From assembly GCA_938005265.1 (NCBI GenBank), contig CALLOA010000149.1:1-64000 (forward strand): a stretch of DNA of 64,000 bases. Direction: 5' to 3'. This document shows positions 9,380 to 17,787 of this stretch, one piece after another (position 1 is the stretch's first letter; the number at the start of each line of letters is the position of its first letter). The translations under genes were made by a program, and so were the position numbers. The DNA comes from an uncultured Granulosicoccaceae bacterium. Lineage in GTDB: Bacteria; Pseudomonadota; Gammaproteobacteria; Granulosicoccales; Granulosicoccaceae. The notes below the pieces were generated by a model. That model was not told the DNA's origin and ran no database searches. It saw only the letters and a list, made by a program, of their open reading frames with translations.

Positions 9380-9464
9380 CACCTTTTTCACCTTGGTAAC
9401 GCACCTTGGCATACACCAGATGCAACCAGCGCCAACCACAATAAACGCTGTCAGACAGGCATTT

Positions 9465-10859
9465 TCAGATAGAAAACCCACCAAGTTTGGTTTCAAGATA
9501 CTCGTTCAATCCTTCACGCGCACCTTCTCGACCCAAGCCGCTGTCTTTCATACCACCAAATGGAGCTGCGGCACTGGTCGGGTTAATGTCATTAATTCCA
9601 ACAATCCCGAACTGTAATTGTTCAAAGGTACGCATGGCGGTCGACAGATCACGTGTGTAGACATAGGCTGCCAAACCATAGTTCGTGTCATTGGCCATAG
9701 ACACAATATCATCATTATCATCAAAAGGAACAACTGCGGCCACAGGACCAAACGTTTCTTCCCTGTAGATAATCATGTCGGGCGACACATTCGACAAAAC
9801 TGTCGGAAGGTAAAAATGCCCGCCCCGACCCTTGCCTTCAAGCTCACCGCCGCCACAAAGAACTTCAGCACCCTTGGAGCGTGCATCCTCTACTTGTCGA
9901 GAGACCTTTTCTACCGCAGCCCGATTAACCAGTGGGCCAATATTGATACCATCATCCAGTCCATTACCCACAGCCAGCCGCTCCACGCGCTCAGTGAATG
10001 TCTTTAGAAATGCCTTCTCGATCGATCTATGCACATAGATGCGATTCGGACAGATACAGGCCTGGCCAGTATTAAGAAATTTAATCAACGCAGCTCCTTT
10101 AGCTGCATGCACCGGATCAGCATCAGCGAACACGATAAACGGCGCATGACCACCCAGCTCCATCGATACGCGTTTCAGGTGAGGTGCTGCATCAGCACTG
10201 AGCTTTCTGCCAACAGCCGTCGAGCCGGTAAAAGTTATTTTCCGGACTAGCGGGTTGGTGCAAAATTCCTCACCTATAGGTACGGGATTGCTGGCTGTAA
10301 TAAGGTTAAGCACACCGTCCGGCATACCCGCTTCTTGCATGATTTTGAATATTTCTACAGCGCACAACGGGGTCGCCTCAGCTGGCTTTAGAACCACGGT
10401 ACAACCCGCAGCCAGAGCCGGCGCAATTTTTCTTGTGATCATGGAAACCGGATAGTTCCACGGGGTGATAGCCGCAACAACCCCTACCGGATGATGCTGT
10501 ACGATAAATCGCTGATCTGCTCGAGCCGACGGGATGGTTTCACCATATTGGCGTTTGGCTTCCTCAGAAAACCACAGCAAAAAATCGGCACCGTACTGAA
10601 CTTCTATAGCAGCCGTCTTAAGTGGCTTGCCCTGCTCTCTGGTCATCAAATTGGCAAGGTCCTGTTTACGCTCCTGCATCAACTGCCAGGCTCTACGCAG
10701 GATTGCTGCTCTCTGATATGCGGTGGTTGTGGACCAGGATGCGAACGCAGCGTTTGCACGCTCGATGGCCTGCCGCGCATCAGCTCGCCCCTGGTCAGGC
10801 ACATGAGCGATTACATCACCAGTTGCAGGATTGGTTACTTCAAACTCGCTTTGTGACAT
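9465..10859 (-). CDS. gabD: NAD(P)-dependent aldehyde dehydrogenase, succinate-semialdehyde dehydrogenase type
   Basis: A 464-residue cytoplasmic enzyme of the aldehyde dehydrogenase superfamily. The catalytic Glu lies in MELGGHAPFIVF and the nucleophilic Cys in NTGQACICPNR; the cofactor-binding stretches ITPWNYPVSM and FTGSTAVGRKL are intact. The sequence style (QGKPLKTAAIEVQYGADFL, FGGMKDSGLGREG, ending YLETKLGG) is that of GabD, which oxidises succinate semialdehyde to succinate in 4-aminobutyrate and polyamine breakdown. Closely related glutarate- or other semialdehyde dehydrogenases cannot be excluded. A GGCGGT element precedes the start by about 8 nt. It lies 41 bp downstream of the rimK/protease pair and may be read from the same transcript, although no functional link is known. 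Confidence 0.85.
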   Translation of the reverse strand: MSQSEFEVTNPATGDVIAHVPDQGRADARQAIERANAAFASWSTTTAYQRAAILRRAWQLMQERKQDLANLMTREQGKPLKTAAIEVQYGADFLLWFSEEAKRQYGETIPSARADQRFIVQHHPVGVVAAITPWNYPVSMITRKIAPALAAGCTVVLKPAEATPLCAVEIFKIMQEAGMPDGVLNLITASNPVPIGEEFCTNPLVRKITFTGSTAVGRKLSADAAPHLKRVSMELGGHAPFIVFADADPVHAAKGAALIKFLNTGQACICPNRIYVHRSIEKAFLKTFTERVERLAVGNGLDDGINIGPLVNRAAVEKVSRQVEDARSKGAEVLCGGGELEGKGRGGHFYLPTVLSNVSPDMIIYREETFGPVAAVVPFDDNDDIVSMANDTNYGLAAYVYTRDLSTAMRTFEQLQFGIVGINDINPTSAAAPFGGMKDSGLGREGAREGLNEYLETKLGGFSI

Positions 10860-10900
10860 ACAAATTACCGCCAGAACTGATTTTTATTTGAATTTCTGAT

Positions 10901-11338
10901 TCATTCATCAGCCAGAAGAAAACTGGCGGACGGGTCAACCAGCAAACGCTCTCCCATTGCTTCACGCCCGAGCAACATCAGGTAACTCATATCCGAGCGA
11001 TTAGTCAACGTGATATCAATAGGCCATTCCTCACCACCCAGACGAATAAGTGTTCGGATAACATAGCGTTCCTCGACACTGCCGTTGGATGATTTCACTG
11101 TGCGTACATCGCGCAGCAGTGCCCTGCAAGTCAGAACGCTGTTCACGCTGTGAATTTCCGGATGCAGATCAAATTTCACCCAAACCTTACCCGCTTTTTT
11201 AAAACGTGAGATGTTATCAACATGCAGTGAAGACGTCTTTGCACCTGTATCTACCCTGATATGTAAATCGCTGATTTCAAGGTCTGGCAGATCGCAGGAC
11301 TCGATACACCCGACCAGTAATTTTTCTCTACCCTTCAT
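10901..11338 (-). CDS. Retropepsin-like ATP-dependent zinc protease family protein, RimK partner (RimB type)
   Basis: A 145-residue protein of the family annotated as RimK-associated ATP-dependent zinc protease (PF05618). The aspartic-protease-like motif DTGAKTSSLH is at about residues 30-39, and MLLGREAMGERLLVDP is near the C-terminus; both are family hallmarks. Its ATG follows the rimK stop codon with no gap (TGA ATG), so translation is coupled. In Pseudomonas a protein of this family (RimB) works with RimK in control of poly-glutamylation of ribosomal protein S6; the same role is inferred here from family and gene order. No signal peptide is seen, so it should be cytoplasmic. Confidence 0.85.
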   Translation of the reverse strand: MKGREKLLVGCIESCDLPDLEISDLHIRVDTGAKTSSLHVDNISRFKKAGKVWVKFDLHPEIHSVNSVLTCRALLRDVRTVKSSNGSVEERYVIRTLIRLGGEEWPIDITLTNRSDMSYLMLLGREAMGERLLVDPSASFLLADE

Positions 11339-12244
11339 TCACCCTTTTCCACGTGTTCTGGTTTTGTTGGGCTTGGCATTGACTTCAATGAAGTCATAGA
11401 TGATGCCAGCTACATCCTTTCCTGTAGCATCTTCAATGCCTTCAAGCCCAGGCGAGGAATTCACCTCCATTACCAGCGGACCGGAGTCAGATTGCAGTAA
11501 ATCCACACCACAAACATTAAGCCCCATAACACGCGCAGCTTTAACAGCCGTCGCCCTCTCTTCCTTGGATGGCTTGCAAAAAACCGCCGTACCACCACGA
11601 TGCAGGTTAGAGCGGAACTCACCTTCCGGGCCAGTACGTTTCATCGCGGCAACCACTTTCTGCCCCACAACAAAGCAACGCAAATCAGAACCACCCGATT
11701 CAGCGATAAACTCCTGTACCAGAATGTTGGCTTTCAACCCCATAAACGCTTCGATAATACTGACTGCAGCCTTATTGGATTCCGCCAATACAACGCCGAG
11801 ACCCTGGGTTCCCTCGAGCAGCTTGATAACAACCGGCGCCCCACCTACATTTTTTATCAGATCCGGGATATTGTCAGCACGATTTGCAAAACCGGTTCTC
11901 GGCAAGCCGACGTCTTTGCGGGATAGTAATTGAAGGGAACGCAGTTTATCTCGAGAGCGATTTATCGCCACAGATTCATTAACGCAAAACGAACCCATCA
12001 TTTCAAATTGCCTGACAACGGCAGTTCCATAAAAACTGATGGAAGCACCGATACGCGGAATTACGGCATCAAAATAAGGCAATTCTTCACCATGGTAGCG
12101 GACCGCCGGACGACTGCGCGTGATGTCCATATAACAGTGCAAAGTATCAATAACTTCCACATCATGGCCACGTTGCAAACCTGCTTCTCGCAAACGCTGT
12201 GTTGAATAAAGCTTGGAGTTACGCGAAAGAATGGCAACTTTCAT
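11339..12244 (-). CDS. rimK: Ribosomal protein S6 glutamate ligase RimK
   Basis: A 301-residue ATP-grasp ligase that adds glutamate residues to the C-terminus of ribosomal protein S6. Recognisable parts are the N-terminal [18 protein letters not shown], the ATP-grasp lid with [18 protein letters not shown], the ELDR-like SDLRCFVVG strand and the metal-binding end [13 protein letters not shown]. The length equals that of the E. coli enzyme. It is the first gene of a minus-strand run that continues directly into the retropepsin-like partner at 10901-11338. E. coli RimK also makes poly-alpha-glutamate, so a wider role is possible. Confidence 0.95.
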   Translation of the reverse strand: MKVAILSRNSKLYSTQRLREAGLQRGHDVEVIDTLHCYMDITRSRPAVRYHGEELPYFDAVIPRIGASISFYGTAVVRQFEMMGSFCVNESVAINRSRDKLRSLQLLSRKDVGLPRTGFANRADNIPDLIKNVGGAPVVIKLLEGTQGLGVVLAESNKAAVSIIEAFMGLKANILVQEFIAESGGSDLRCFVVGQKVVAAMKRTGPEGEFRSNLHRGGTAVFCKPSKEERATAVKAARVMGLNVCGVDLLQSDSGPLVMEVNSSPGLEGIEDATGKDVAGIIYDFIEVNAKPNKTRTRGKG

Positions 12245-12385
12245 CTATTTCTACCTCAGCAGTGCAATAATAATCGCAACATGATGGAACACGGTCATAG
12301 CAACACAGCAGCGGCACTGGCCATCTGAACAAGCCAGACAGAAAAACATCTGACAAGCAGCCCCCTAATCATGTGACAATAAACC

Positions 12386-13618
12386 ATGGATAGCGAAACC
12401 AAACATACTGCTCTGAAACAAAAACATCAGATAAAACCGGATGCGCTCGATTTCAACACGTTTACGCAACAAGTTGAACAGGTTACCCGGGCATCTGACT
12501 GGCCACTGGCAAGTAGCATTGAACAGAATGCACTTATTTATAACGCAGAGCAGCTGCCTTCACTACCAGACGATGCTGGTGCCGTTGAAGAACTTATGGC
12601 GGAATGGGCTGAAGCCTTTCTCAACGGGCCCGGCATTATCGTTATCAAGGGCGCTTTTGTCGAGAGGCAAATCGACACATCAGGAAACGAAAAGAAAGAT
12701 ACTACAACTCTGGATAGAGCAACCAGCCTGTTCGAACAGCTTATCGAAATTGAAAAGCAGGAACAAATAGGCGGCGGCGACCATTTTGCCAAACCGGGGG
12801 CCAACGATCGAATATGGAACGCAATAGAAAAACACGCCAAGCAGGATCCGGAGAGTTTTATTGCTTATTATAAAAATCCCGTACTGGCCCTGGTCAGCAG
12901 CGCATGGCTTGGGCCCGGTTACCAGGTCACAGCGCAGGTGAATCGTGTTAATCCGGGCGGCGCGGCCCAGACTGCTCATCGCGACTACCACCTGGGGTTC
13001 ATGTCACGAGAACAAGCTGCCAGCTACCCTACTCACGTTCATCGGCTATCACCCTGCCTGACACTGCAGGGAGCAATCGCTCACTGCGATATGCCTCTGG
13101 AAAGCGGCCCCACTCTTTTCTTACCATTCTCACAACTCCCGGTGAATGGCTACGTAGATTACAGCGGCCAGCAGTATCAGGATTACTTTGAACGCCATCA
13201 CTCTCAGTATCCACTGGAGAAAGGTGATGCAATGTTTTTTAATCCGGCACTAATGCATGCTGCAGGCAACAACACAAGCCGCGACATCTATCGCCTGGCA
13301 AATCTTTTGCAGGTCTCATCGGCCTTTGGCAGAGCTATAGAAACAGTGGATCATATCAGCCTGTTGCAGGCGGTCTACCCGGCATTACAACAGCAAGCCA
13401 AAAACAAGTTACTGTCAGAAAGACAGCTGCAGGATGTCATTGCAGTGGCCGCTGAAGGCTACCCTTTTCCGACCAACCTCGATCGCGACCCACCGGTTAA
13501 TGGAATGGCACCACATTCGCAGAGCATGATTGTCCGAGACTGCCTGAACAAGGATCTGAATCCGGAACAAGCTATGGGGGTATTGCAAGCGCACCGCCTG
13601 AGAACACTATCACACTAG
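12386..13618 (+). CDS. Phytanoyl-CoA dioxygenase (PhyH) family oxygenase
   Basis: A 410-residue protein with the Fe(II)/2-oxoglutarate dioxygenase core. The H-x-D iron ligands are seen in AHRDYHLGF (about residue 198), the distal His in NPALMHAAGNN (about residue 289) and the 2-oxoglutarate-binding Arg in SRDIYRLANLLQ. An N-terminal extension of about 100 residues and a C-terminal helical region are longer than in typical PhyH proteins. Family members hydroxylate diverse substrates: fatty acyl-CoA, ectoine, small metabolites and natural products. Nothing next to the gene identifies the substrate. The ATG is preceded by a weak ribosome binding region. It lies divergent from rimK, 141 bp away. 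Confidence 0.85.
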   Translation: MDSETKHTALKQKHQIKPDALDFNTFTQQVEQVTRASDWPLASSIEQNALIYNAEQLPSLPDDAGAVEELMAEWAEAFLNGPGIIVIKGAFVERQIDTSGNEKKDTTTLDRATSLFEQLIEIEKQEQIGGGDHFAKPGANDRIWNAIEKHAKQDPESFIAYYKNPVLALVSSAWLGPGYQVTAQVNRVNPGGAAQTAHRDYHLGFMSREQAASYPTHVHRLSPCLTLQGAIAHCDMPLESGPTLFLPFSQLPVNGYVDYSGQQYQDYFERHHSQYPLEKGDAMFFNPALMHAAGNNTSRDIYRLANLLQVSSAFGRAIETVDHISLLQAVYPALQQQAKNKLLSERQLQDVIAVAAEGYPFPTNLDRDPPVNGMAPHSQSMIVRDCLNKDLNPEQAMGVLQAHRLRTLSH

Positions 13619-13682
13619 TGTTTGCAAGCAGCGAAATCAATCCACAATGATGAGACAGATGGGCAACAAAGGATTTGCTATA

Positions 13683-13755
13683 AAGAATTAGCCACTAGGA
13701 AAGTCACCACTGAGAATTCGCCACTAAGAATTGGGACAAAAAAAATTGAGACAAA
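13683..13755. repeat. Five degenerate tandem units of 14-15 bp
   Basis: Successive units AAGAATTAGCCACT, AGGAAAGTCACCACT, GAGAATTCGCCACT, AAGAATTGGGACAAA and AAAAATTGAGACAAA fill the gap between the convergent genes at 13618 and 13797. The drift along the array suggests an old expansion. No T-run terminator is seen in the gap. Confidence 0.75.
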
Positions 13756-13796
13756 ACAGCCGGCACAAACAACCGTTGCGCTAAAAACAGAACACA

Positions 13797-14648
13797 TCAA
13801 GCGGCTTTGGGAAAGACACACCCTTCGCTGAAATGCGTCGTTGTATAGTCGTCAATAACGCCGCATATCTGAGACGTAAGTTGCGTATTCGCTTCCCGAA
13901 AAACACGTACGGCTGATTCAGCAGCCCTTAGCTCAGGTAATTTTGAATCACTCCACTCACCATGCGAATCCACCAGAAATACATAATAGTCGCCTAACGA
14001 TTGATCGCCTGTGGGTTTAACTTGCAAAGGCGCGTCTATTTTTTTAAATACCTGTACCAAAGTCGCAACATGGCAGTCAAGCAACTGAGTCTGAATAAGT
14101 TGTTCGCGCCCAAAACTCTCTTGATTACCCGTCGACTTGAATTTGTGCATGCCTTTTATCTTTTCGATCAGCATCAGAGTTTCAAGGTGTGCTGATTGCG
14201 CTCTGCCTAGTAAACGTATGCCTGAGGCCGCTTGAACCGTCTCGACAGTATGCCCCTCCTCGGCAGACATGGCGAGTATACAAAGTATCCTGTAACCAGC
14301 ATCACGACGGAATTGCTCTATCCGATCCTGGATTTCCACAAGACTCTGCTGGACAACCTCGCGACGGCGCAAGCTGTAATCATCAGTCGGCTTTGCATCA
14401 TCTTGCGCTTCAATACCGGTTTCCAGCACTTCAGCTGCGTCAAAACGCGCGCAGGCTTCCCGAATCTCGGTAAAGCTTGAGAATGCATGCTGAATTGCTG
14501 CTGAATTGTTGCGCAGGTTCCTGGCCGTCGATTTTACAATAGCGCGACACTCAAACTCACTCATAAGCTTGACCACACGCAGACGTGACGAATCCCAGAC
14601 TACATCCTCCATGAATAGTTTCGGGAGCTGCTTTTTAATGTTATGCAT
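13797..14648 (-). CDS. Protein of unknown function
   Basis: A 283-residue soluble protein without signal peptide or membrane segment. It looks mainly alpha-helical, with charged amphipathic stretches around residues 90-130 (RRREVVQQSLVEIQDRIEQFRR) and a more structured end (DYYVFLVDSHGEWSDSKL). I recognise no family. It is transcribed alone; its stop is 178 bp from the dioxygenase that runs toward it. Codon use looks like that of its neighbours, and no sign of transfer is visible. The start chosen is the ATG at 14648; an ATG 12 codons inside (MEDVVWD) is an alternative, and neither has a strong ribosome binding site. Confidence 0.7.
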   Translation of the reverse strand: MHNIKKQLPKLFMEDVVWDSSRLRVVKLMSEFECRAIVKSTARNLRNNSAAIQHAFSSFTEIREACARFDAAEVLETGIEAQDDAKPTDDYSLRRREVVQQSLVEIQDRIEQFRRDAGYRILCILAMSAEEGHTVETVQAASGIRLLGRAQSAHLETLMLIEKIKGMHKFKSTGNQESFGREQLIQTQLLDCHVATLVQVFKKIDAPLQVKPTGDQSLGDYYVFLVDSHGEWSDSKLPELRAAESAVRVFREANTQLTSQICGVIDDYTTTHFSEGCVFPKAA

Positions 14649-15075
14649 CAGCCGGTTTTTGTTTTAAATTGCAGGATTTGACCCAATCAAGCACCATATT
14701 TTGTATACGCGCGCTCTGTTAACAACAAAACAAGCAATCCATGCTTGAAACCTTGTTGCAATACGTGGGAACAGCCGGTAACCGAATACAACAAAGGCAA
14801 GCCGTTTCACGCGTCAACCCTGTTCTTAGCGACCCGGGTGGCCTTGAGATTTAATACCTATATGTGGTCAGACAATAATTTCCGACCCACCTCAAGTTTG
14901 TCGCCGGCCAAATATGGAATAGATCACACTTAGGTTCAGTTACCGCCATATTGCCTGAATTTGGGAAGCAGATAATTGAATATAAAACATAAGCTTAGCT
15001 AAAGCCGGCTCCGGACAGCGCTGATAGCGAAAAAACAACTGGCAACCACCACACCATTGCTGAGGAACAATCTAT
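14649..15075. other. Divergent intergenic region, no gene seen
   Basis: A 427-bp gap between two divergent genes. Short open frames here have no ribosome binding site and no recognisable product. No tRNA, hairpin terminator or repeat was found. It must hold the promoters of both flanking genes; GAGGAA lies about 9 nt before the ATG at 15076. Confidence 0.6.
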
Positions 15076-16572
15076 ATGTCGCTTGAAATGCTGCTCGACG
15101 CCAAAGACTCAAGACTCAGGGAAATTTGTTCAACGGTGGATACAAACGAACCAGACATTCACCTGGAGCTGGCACAACTGCATAAAGCGCTGAGTGACTT
15201 CAGGCAAAAACATGGCTTTGGCCGGGCAATCGCAGCTCCTCAGTTAGGCATTATGAAACGAATGGTCGCGTTGAATTTGGGTGCGACCCCTTTTGAAATG
15301 ATCAACCCCGAATTATTTTGGCGCAGTGAGGAAACTCAAGACGTTTGGGATGACTGTCTGAGTTTGCCTGATATTGTAGTTAATGTACGCCGACATAAAA
15401 GCGTTTCAGTGCAATACCAGGACGTGCAGGGACATTGTCATCGATGGTCCGCTTTGCCTGCAGATCTGGCAGAACTGGTGCAACACGAGATAGATCATCT
15501 TGACGGCATCTTAATGACTGATCGCGCCATCAATGATCAATCCATACGTCCTATCAGCGAACACCACAATTTGGTGGCTGGTAGCAGACCAACAGTGCGC
15601 TTATCTCTGGAACAAGCAAAATTGGCGAGCTCCGTTATCGACCCGGTTTTCCTAAACTCACCCCAATACAATTGTGAGCCCTTATCGGAAGCTCTTGCCT
15701 GCGAACTAACCTTGAAGCTTGAGTTTCTCAACCCTATTCGAAGTTTTAAGGGGCGCGGGGCCAGCTTCCTTATTCACCAACTCGCAGAAGAATATAAATC
15801 ATCAGGAATTCCGCCACTGTATTGTGCAACAGCGGGAAACTGGGGCCTGGCACTTGCATACTGTTGCCGTTCCGCAGGCCTGCCGCTCACCATTTACGCA
15901 GCTGAAAATGCCAATATAATGAAAATTGACCGGATGCGTGCACTTGGCGCTACGGTCGTGCTCGAAGGCGAGGATTTTGAAGCCGCCAAGCAAGCAGCAA
16001 CGAAACAAGCACGGCAACAGTCGGGCCTGTTACTGGAAGATGGCAAATATGCAGCAGTGAGTGAAGCCACAGCAACTATCGCAATGGAGTTGCAACATCA
16101 AAAGACATCATTCGATGCTATTTTGGTACCCCTGGGCGGAGGCGCCTTACTAGCAGGCATAGCACGATGGATGAAAGCTGCAGCTCCTTCAACACGCATT
16201 ATCGGCGTATGCGCAAGTGGCGCAGATGCCATGTACCAATCATGGCGGGCTAAAAAACTGATTACAACTGAATCAGTCAATACCATCGCAGACGACATTG
16301 CCATGCGTGTGCCGGTTGCGGAAGCTCTTGAAGACATTCAAAACACTATCGACGAAATAGTACTTGTCAACGATGCCAGTATTATTTCAGCCATGCAATT
16401 ATTAAGGAGCCACGCCGGATTGCTGGTAGAGCCCGCTGGTGCTTGTGCAGTATCGGCGGTGATAAGCAATACAAATTCGTTTAACAATCAGCGCGTTGCC
16501 GCGATTATTTGCGGAAGCAATCTGACTGAGAAACAAATCAATCAGTTTAATTTAGTCGGCACTTGCAACTAA
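15076..16572 (+). CDS. Fusion of a peptide-deformylase domain with a PLP-dependent threonine-dehydratase-type domain
   Basis: A 498-residue protein made of two enzymes. Residues 1-150 form a polypeptide-deformylase domain with all three motifs: GFGRAIAAPQLG (47-58), DDCLSLPD (Cys94, metal ligand; usual EGCLS) and HEIDH (137-141; His137, His141 ligands, Glu138 catalytic). Residues about 170-498 form a fold-type II PLP enzyme like threonine dehydratase or serine racemase: Schiff-base Lys225 in SFKGRGA, phosphate/substrate loop TAGNWGLA (252-259), glycine loop PLGGGALLAG (352-361) and C-terminal CGSN. Both active sites look intact. The pairing suggests removal of formyl from an N-formyl amino acid, then beta-elimination or racemisation of the freed amino acid; this is inference. 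A GAGGAA box supports the start, and a glyoxalase-family gene follows after 77 bp. Confidence 0.88.
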   Translation: MSLEMLLDAKDSRLREICSTVDTNEPDIHLELAQLHKALSDFRQKHGFGRAIAAPQLGIMKRMVALNLGATPFEMINPELFWRSEETQDVWDDCLSLPDIVVNVRRHKSVSVQYQDVQGHCHRWSALPADLAELVQHEIDHLDGILMTDRAINDQSIRPISEHHNLVAGSRPTVRLSLEQAKLASSVIDPVFLNSPQYNCEPLSEALACELTLKLEFLNPIRSFKGRGASFLIHQLAEEYKSSGIPPLYCATAGNWGLALAYCCRSAGLPLTIYAAENANIMKIDRMRALGATVVLEGEDFEAAKQAATKQARQQSGLLLEDGKYAAVSEATATIAMELQHQKTSFDAILVPLGGGALLAGIARWMKAAAPSTRIIGVCASGADAMYQSWRAKKLITTESVNTIADDIAMRVPVAEALEDIQNTIDEIVLVNDASIISAMQLLRSHAGLLVEPAGACAVSAVISNTNSFNNQRVAAIICGSNLTEKQINQFNLVGTCN

Positions 16573-16649
16573 TTCGAAAATAGTAAAACGATCTACTTTA
16601 TCTGATATGATTTTGCCGACACCCAACAACAATCGAAGGGAGATGTTTC

Positions 16650-17045
16650 GTGGCAAAAACAATTCATTCCATGATTCGGGTACTTGACGAAAAACGTTCA
16701 GTTGAATTTTATAGTAAGGCCTTCGACCTGCAAGTAGCTGACAGACTGGATTTCGAATCATTCACGCTGGTCTACTTAAGTAATAGCGAACAGGAATTTG
16801 AATTAGAGTTAACAATCAACAAGGGCAGAACGGATGCTTACAATCTAGGGGATGGTTATGGCCATCTTGCAGTTTCTGTCACCGACATCGATGCCGAACA
16901 CAAACGCATTACCGCACTAGGTTACAATCCTAAAGACATTGTAGAATTTGAACGCGATGGCACACTGATAGCCAAATTTTTCTTTATCAAAGATCCTGAC
17001 GGCTACGACATCGAAGTACTACAGCGACACGGGAGATTCAAATAA
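16650..17045 (+). CDS. VOC-family protein, lactoylglutathione-lyase-like
   Basis: A 131-residue glyoxalase I-type protein. Paired beta-alpha-beta modules carry the usual metal ligands: His in IHSMIRVLD, Glu in FELELT, His in YGHLAVSV and Glu in YDIEVLQR. The length matches bacterial GloA, which isomerises the methylglyoxal-glutathione adduct. It starts with GTG at 16650, supported by GGGAG about 7 nt upstream; an ATG inside that region is out of frame. It lies 77 bp after the deformylase-lyase fusion and could be cotranscribed. If the fusion makes a reactive 2-oxo product, a glyoxalase-type partner would make sense, but that link is only suggestive. Confidence 0.85.
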   Translation: MAKTIHSMIRVLDEKRSVEFYSKAFDLQVADRLDFESFTLVYLSNSEQEFELELTINKGRTDAYNLGDGYGHLAVSVTDIDAEHKRITALGYNPKDIVEFERDGTLIAKFFFIKDPDGYDIEVLQRHGRFK

Positions 17046-17143
17046 TACAGACAGGGTAGTCGATCAAACAAAATCCAGGTCAAATAAAAAGAAAGTCCAA
17101 CTCTATATAGAAAAAACACATTAACTCAAGGAGACCGAAAGTT

Positions 17144-17725
17144 ATGCCAACAGAAAGTATCCTGCACGCCATTCCGCTGGAACGCCCGGGCACCAATCGC
17201 GAACTTATGAAACTGACCAGGCGCCAGCTTCTTTCACGCACCGTTGCCGTCACAGGAAGCCTGGTTCTAGGCAGTTCATTTATTGCAGCGAGTAATGCTG
17301 CCTGGGCTGTTGAAGTAAAAGCCCTCAAGCCAGAATCAATGGCAACACTAATTCAAATGGCACGCGATATTTACCCGCACGATAATTTCAGTGATGCTCT
17401 TTATGCAGCTGCTGTTAAAGGCCATGATGACAAAGCCGCAGAAGATGCAGAATTCAAAACACTCATAGAAGACGGCATAGCGGCGCTCGACAAAGCTGCA
17501 CAAGATGCCGGTCACGCAAATTATCTGGCAACAGGCTGGGAGTCCGACAGAACAGCCATTCTTCGCTCTTTGGAATCCAGCGATTTATTCCAAACGGTTC
17601 GGGGTGGGCTGGTTGTCGGGCTATACAATCAACCGGAGGTCTGGGCAAAACTAGGCTACGAAGGCTCATCATTTGATAAAGGTGGTTACCTGTACAGAGG
17701 ATTCGACGACATCAGCTGGCTCTGA
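17144..17725 (+). CDS. Tat-exported small subunit of a GMC dehydrogenase (gluconate 2-dehydrogenase subunit 3 family)
   Basis: A 193-residue protein with a twin-arginine signal (LTRRQLLSRTVAV at about residues 24-36, then a hydrophobic stretch ending AAWAVE). The mature part resembles subunit 3 of membrane gluconate/sorbitol-type dehydrogenases: LIQMARDIYPHDNFSDALYAAAV early, and the C-terminal PEVWAKLGYEG...YLYRGFDDISWL. These small subunits escort the FAD-containing large subunit through the Tat system. The start at 17144 has AAGGAG 10 nt upstream; an inner ATG just before the twin arginines has none. The large subunit follows after 62 bp. The usual cytochrome c subunit is absent from the neighbourhood. 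Confidence 0.85.
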   Translation: MPTESILHAIPLERPGTNRELMKLTRRQLLSRTVAVTGSLVLGSSFIAASNAAWAVEVKALKPESMATLIQMARDIYPHDNFSDALYAAAVKGHDDKAAEDAEFKTLIEDGIAALDKAAQDAGHANYLATGWESDRTAILRSLESSDLFQTVRGGLVVGLYNQPEVWAKLGYEGSSFDKGGYLYRGFDDISWL

Positions 17726-17787
17726 TTCCTTTTTACCCGGTAGCGGGGTTACACAACCTAAACAAATTTAACTGGAGGACGTTCAAC

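Noticed and set aside
13622-13831. Plus-strand frame of 69 codons after the dioxygenase gene
   Set aside because: Runs through the degenerate 14-15-bp repeats; no ribosome binding site, no similarity.
14745-14933. Plus-strand frame of 62 codons upstream of the deformylase fusion
   Set aside because: No start signal and no recognisable product.
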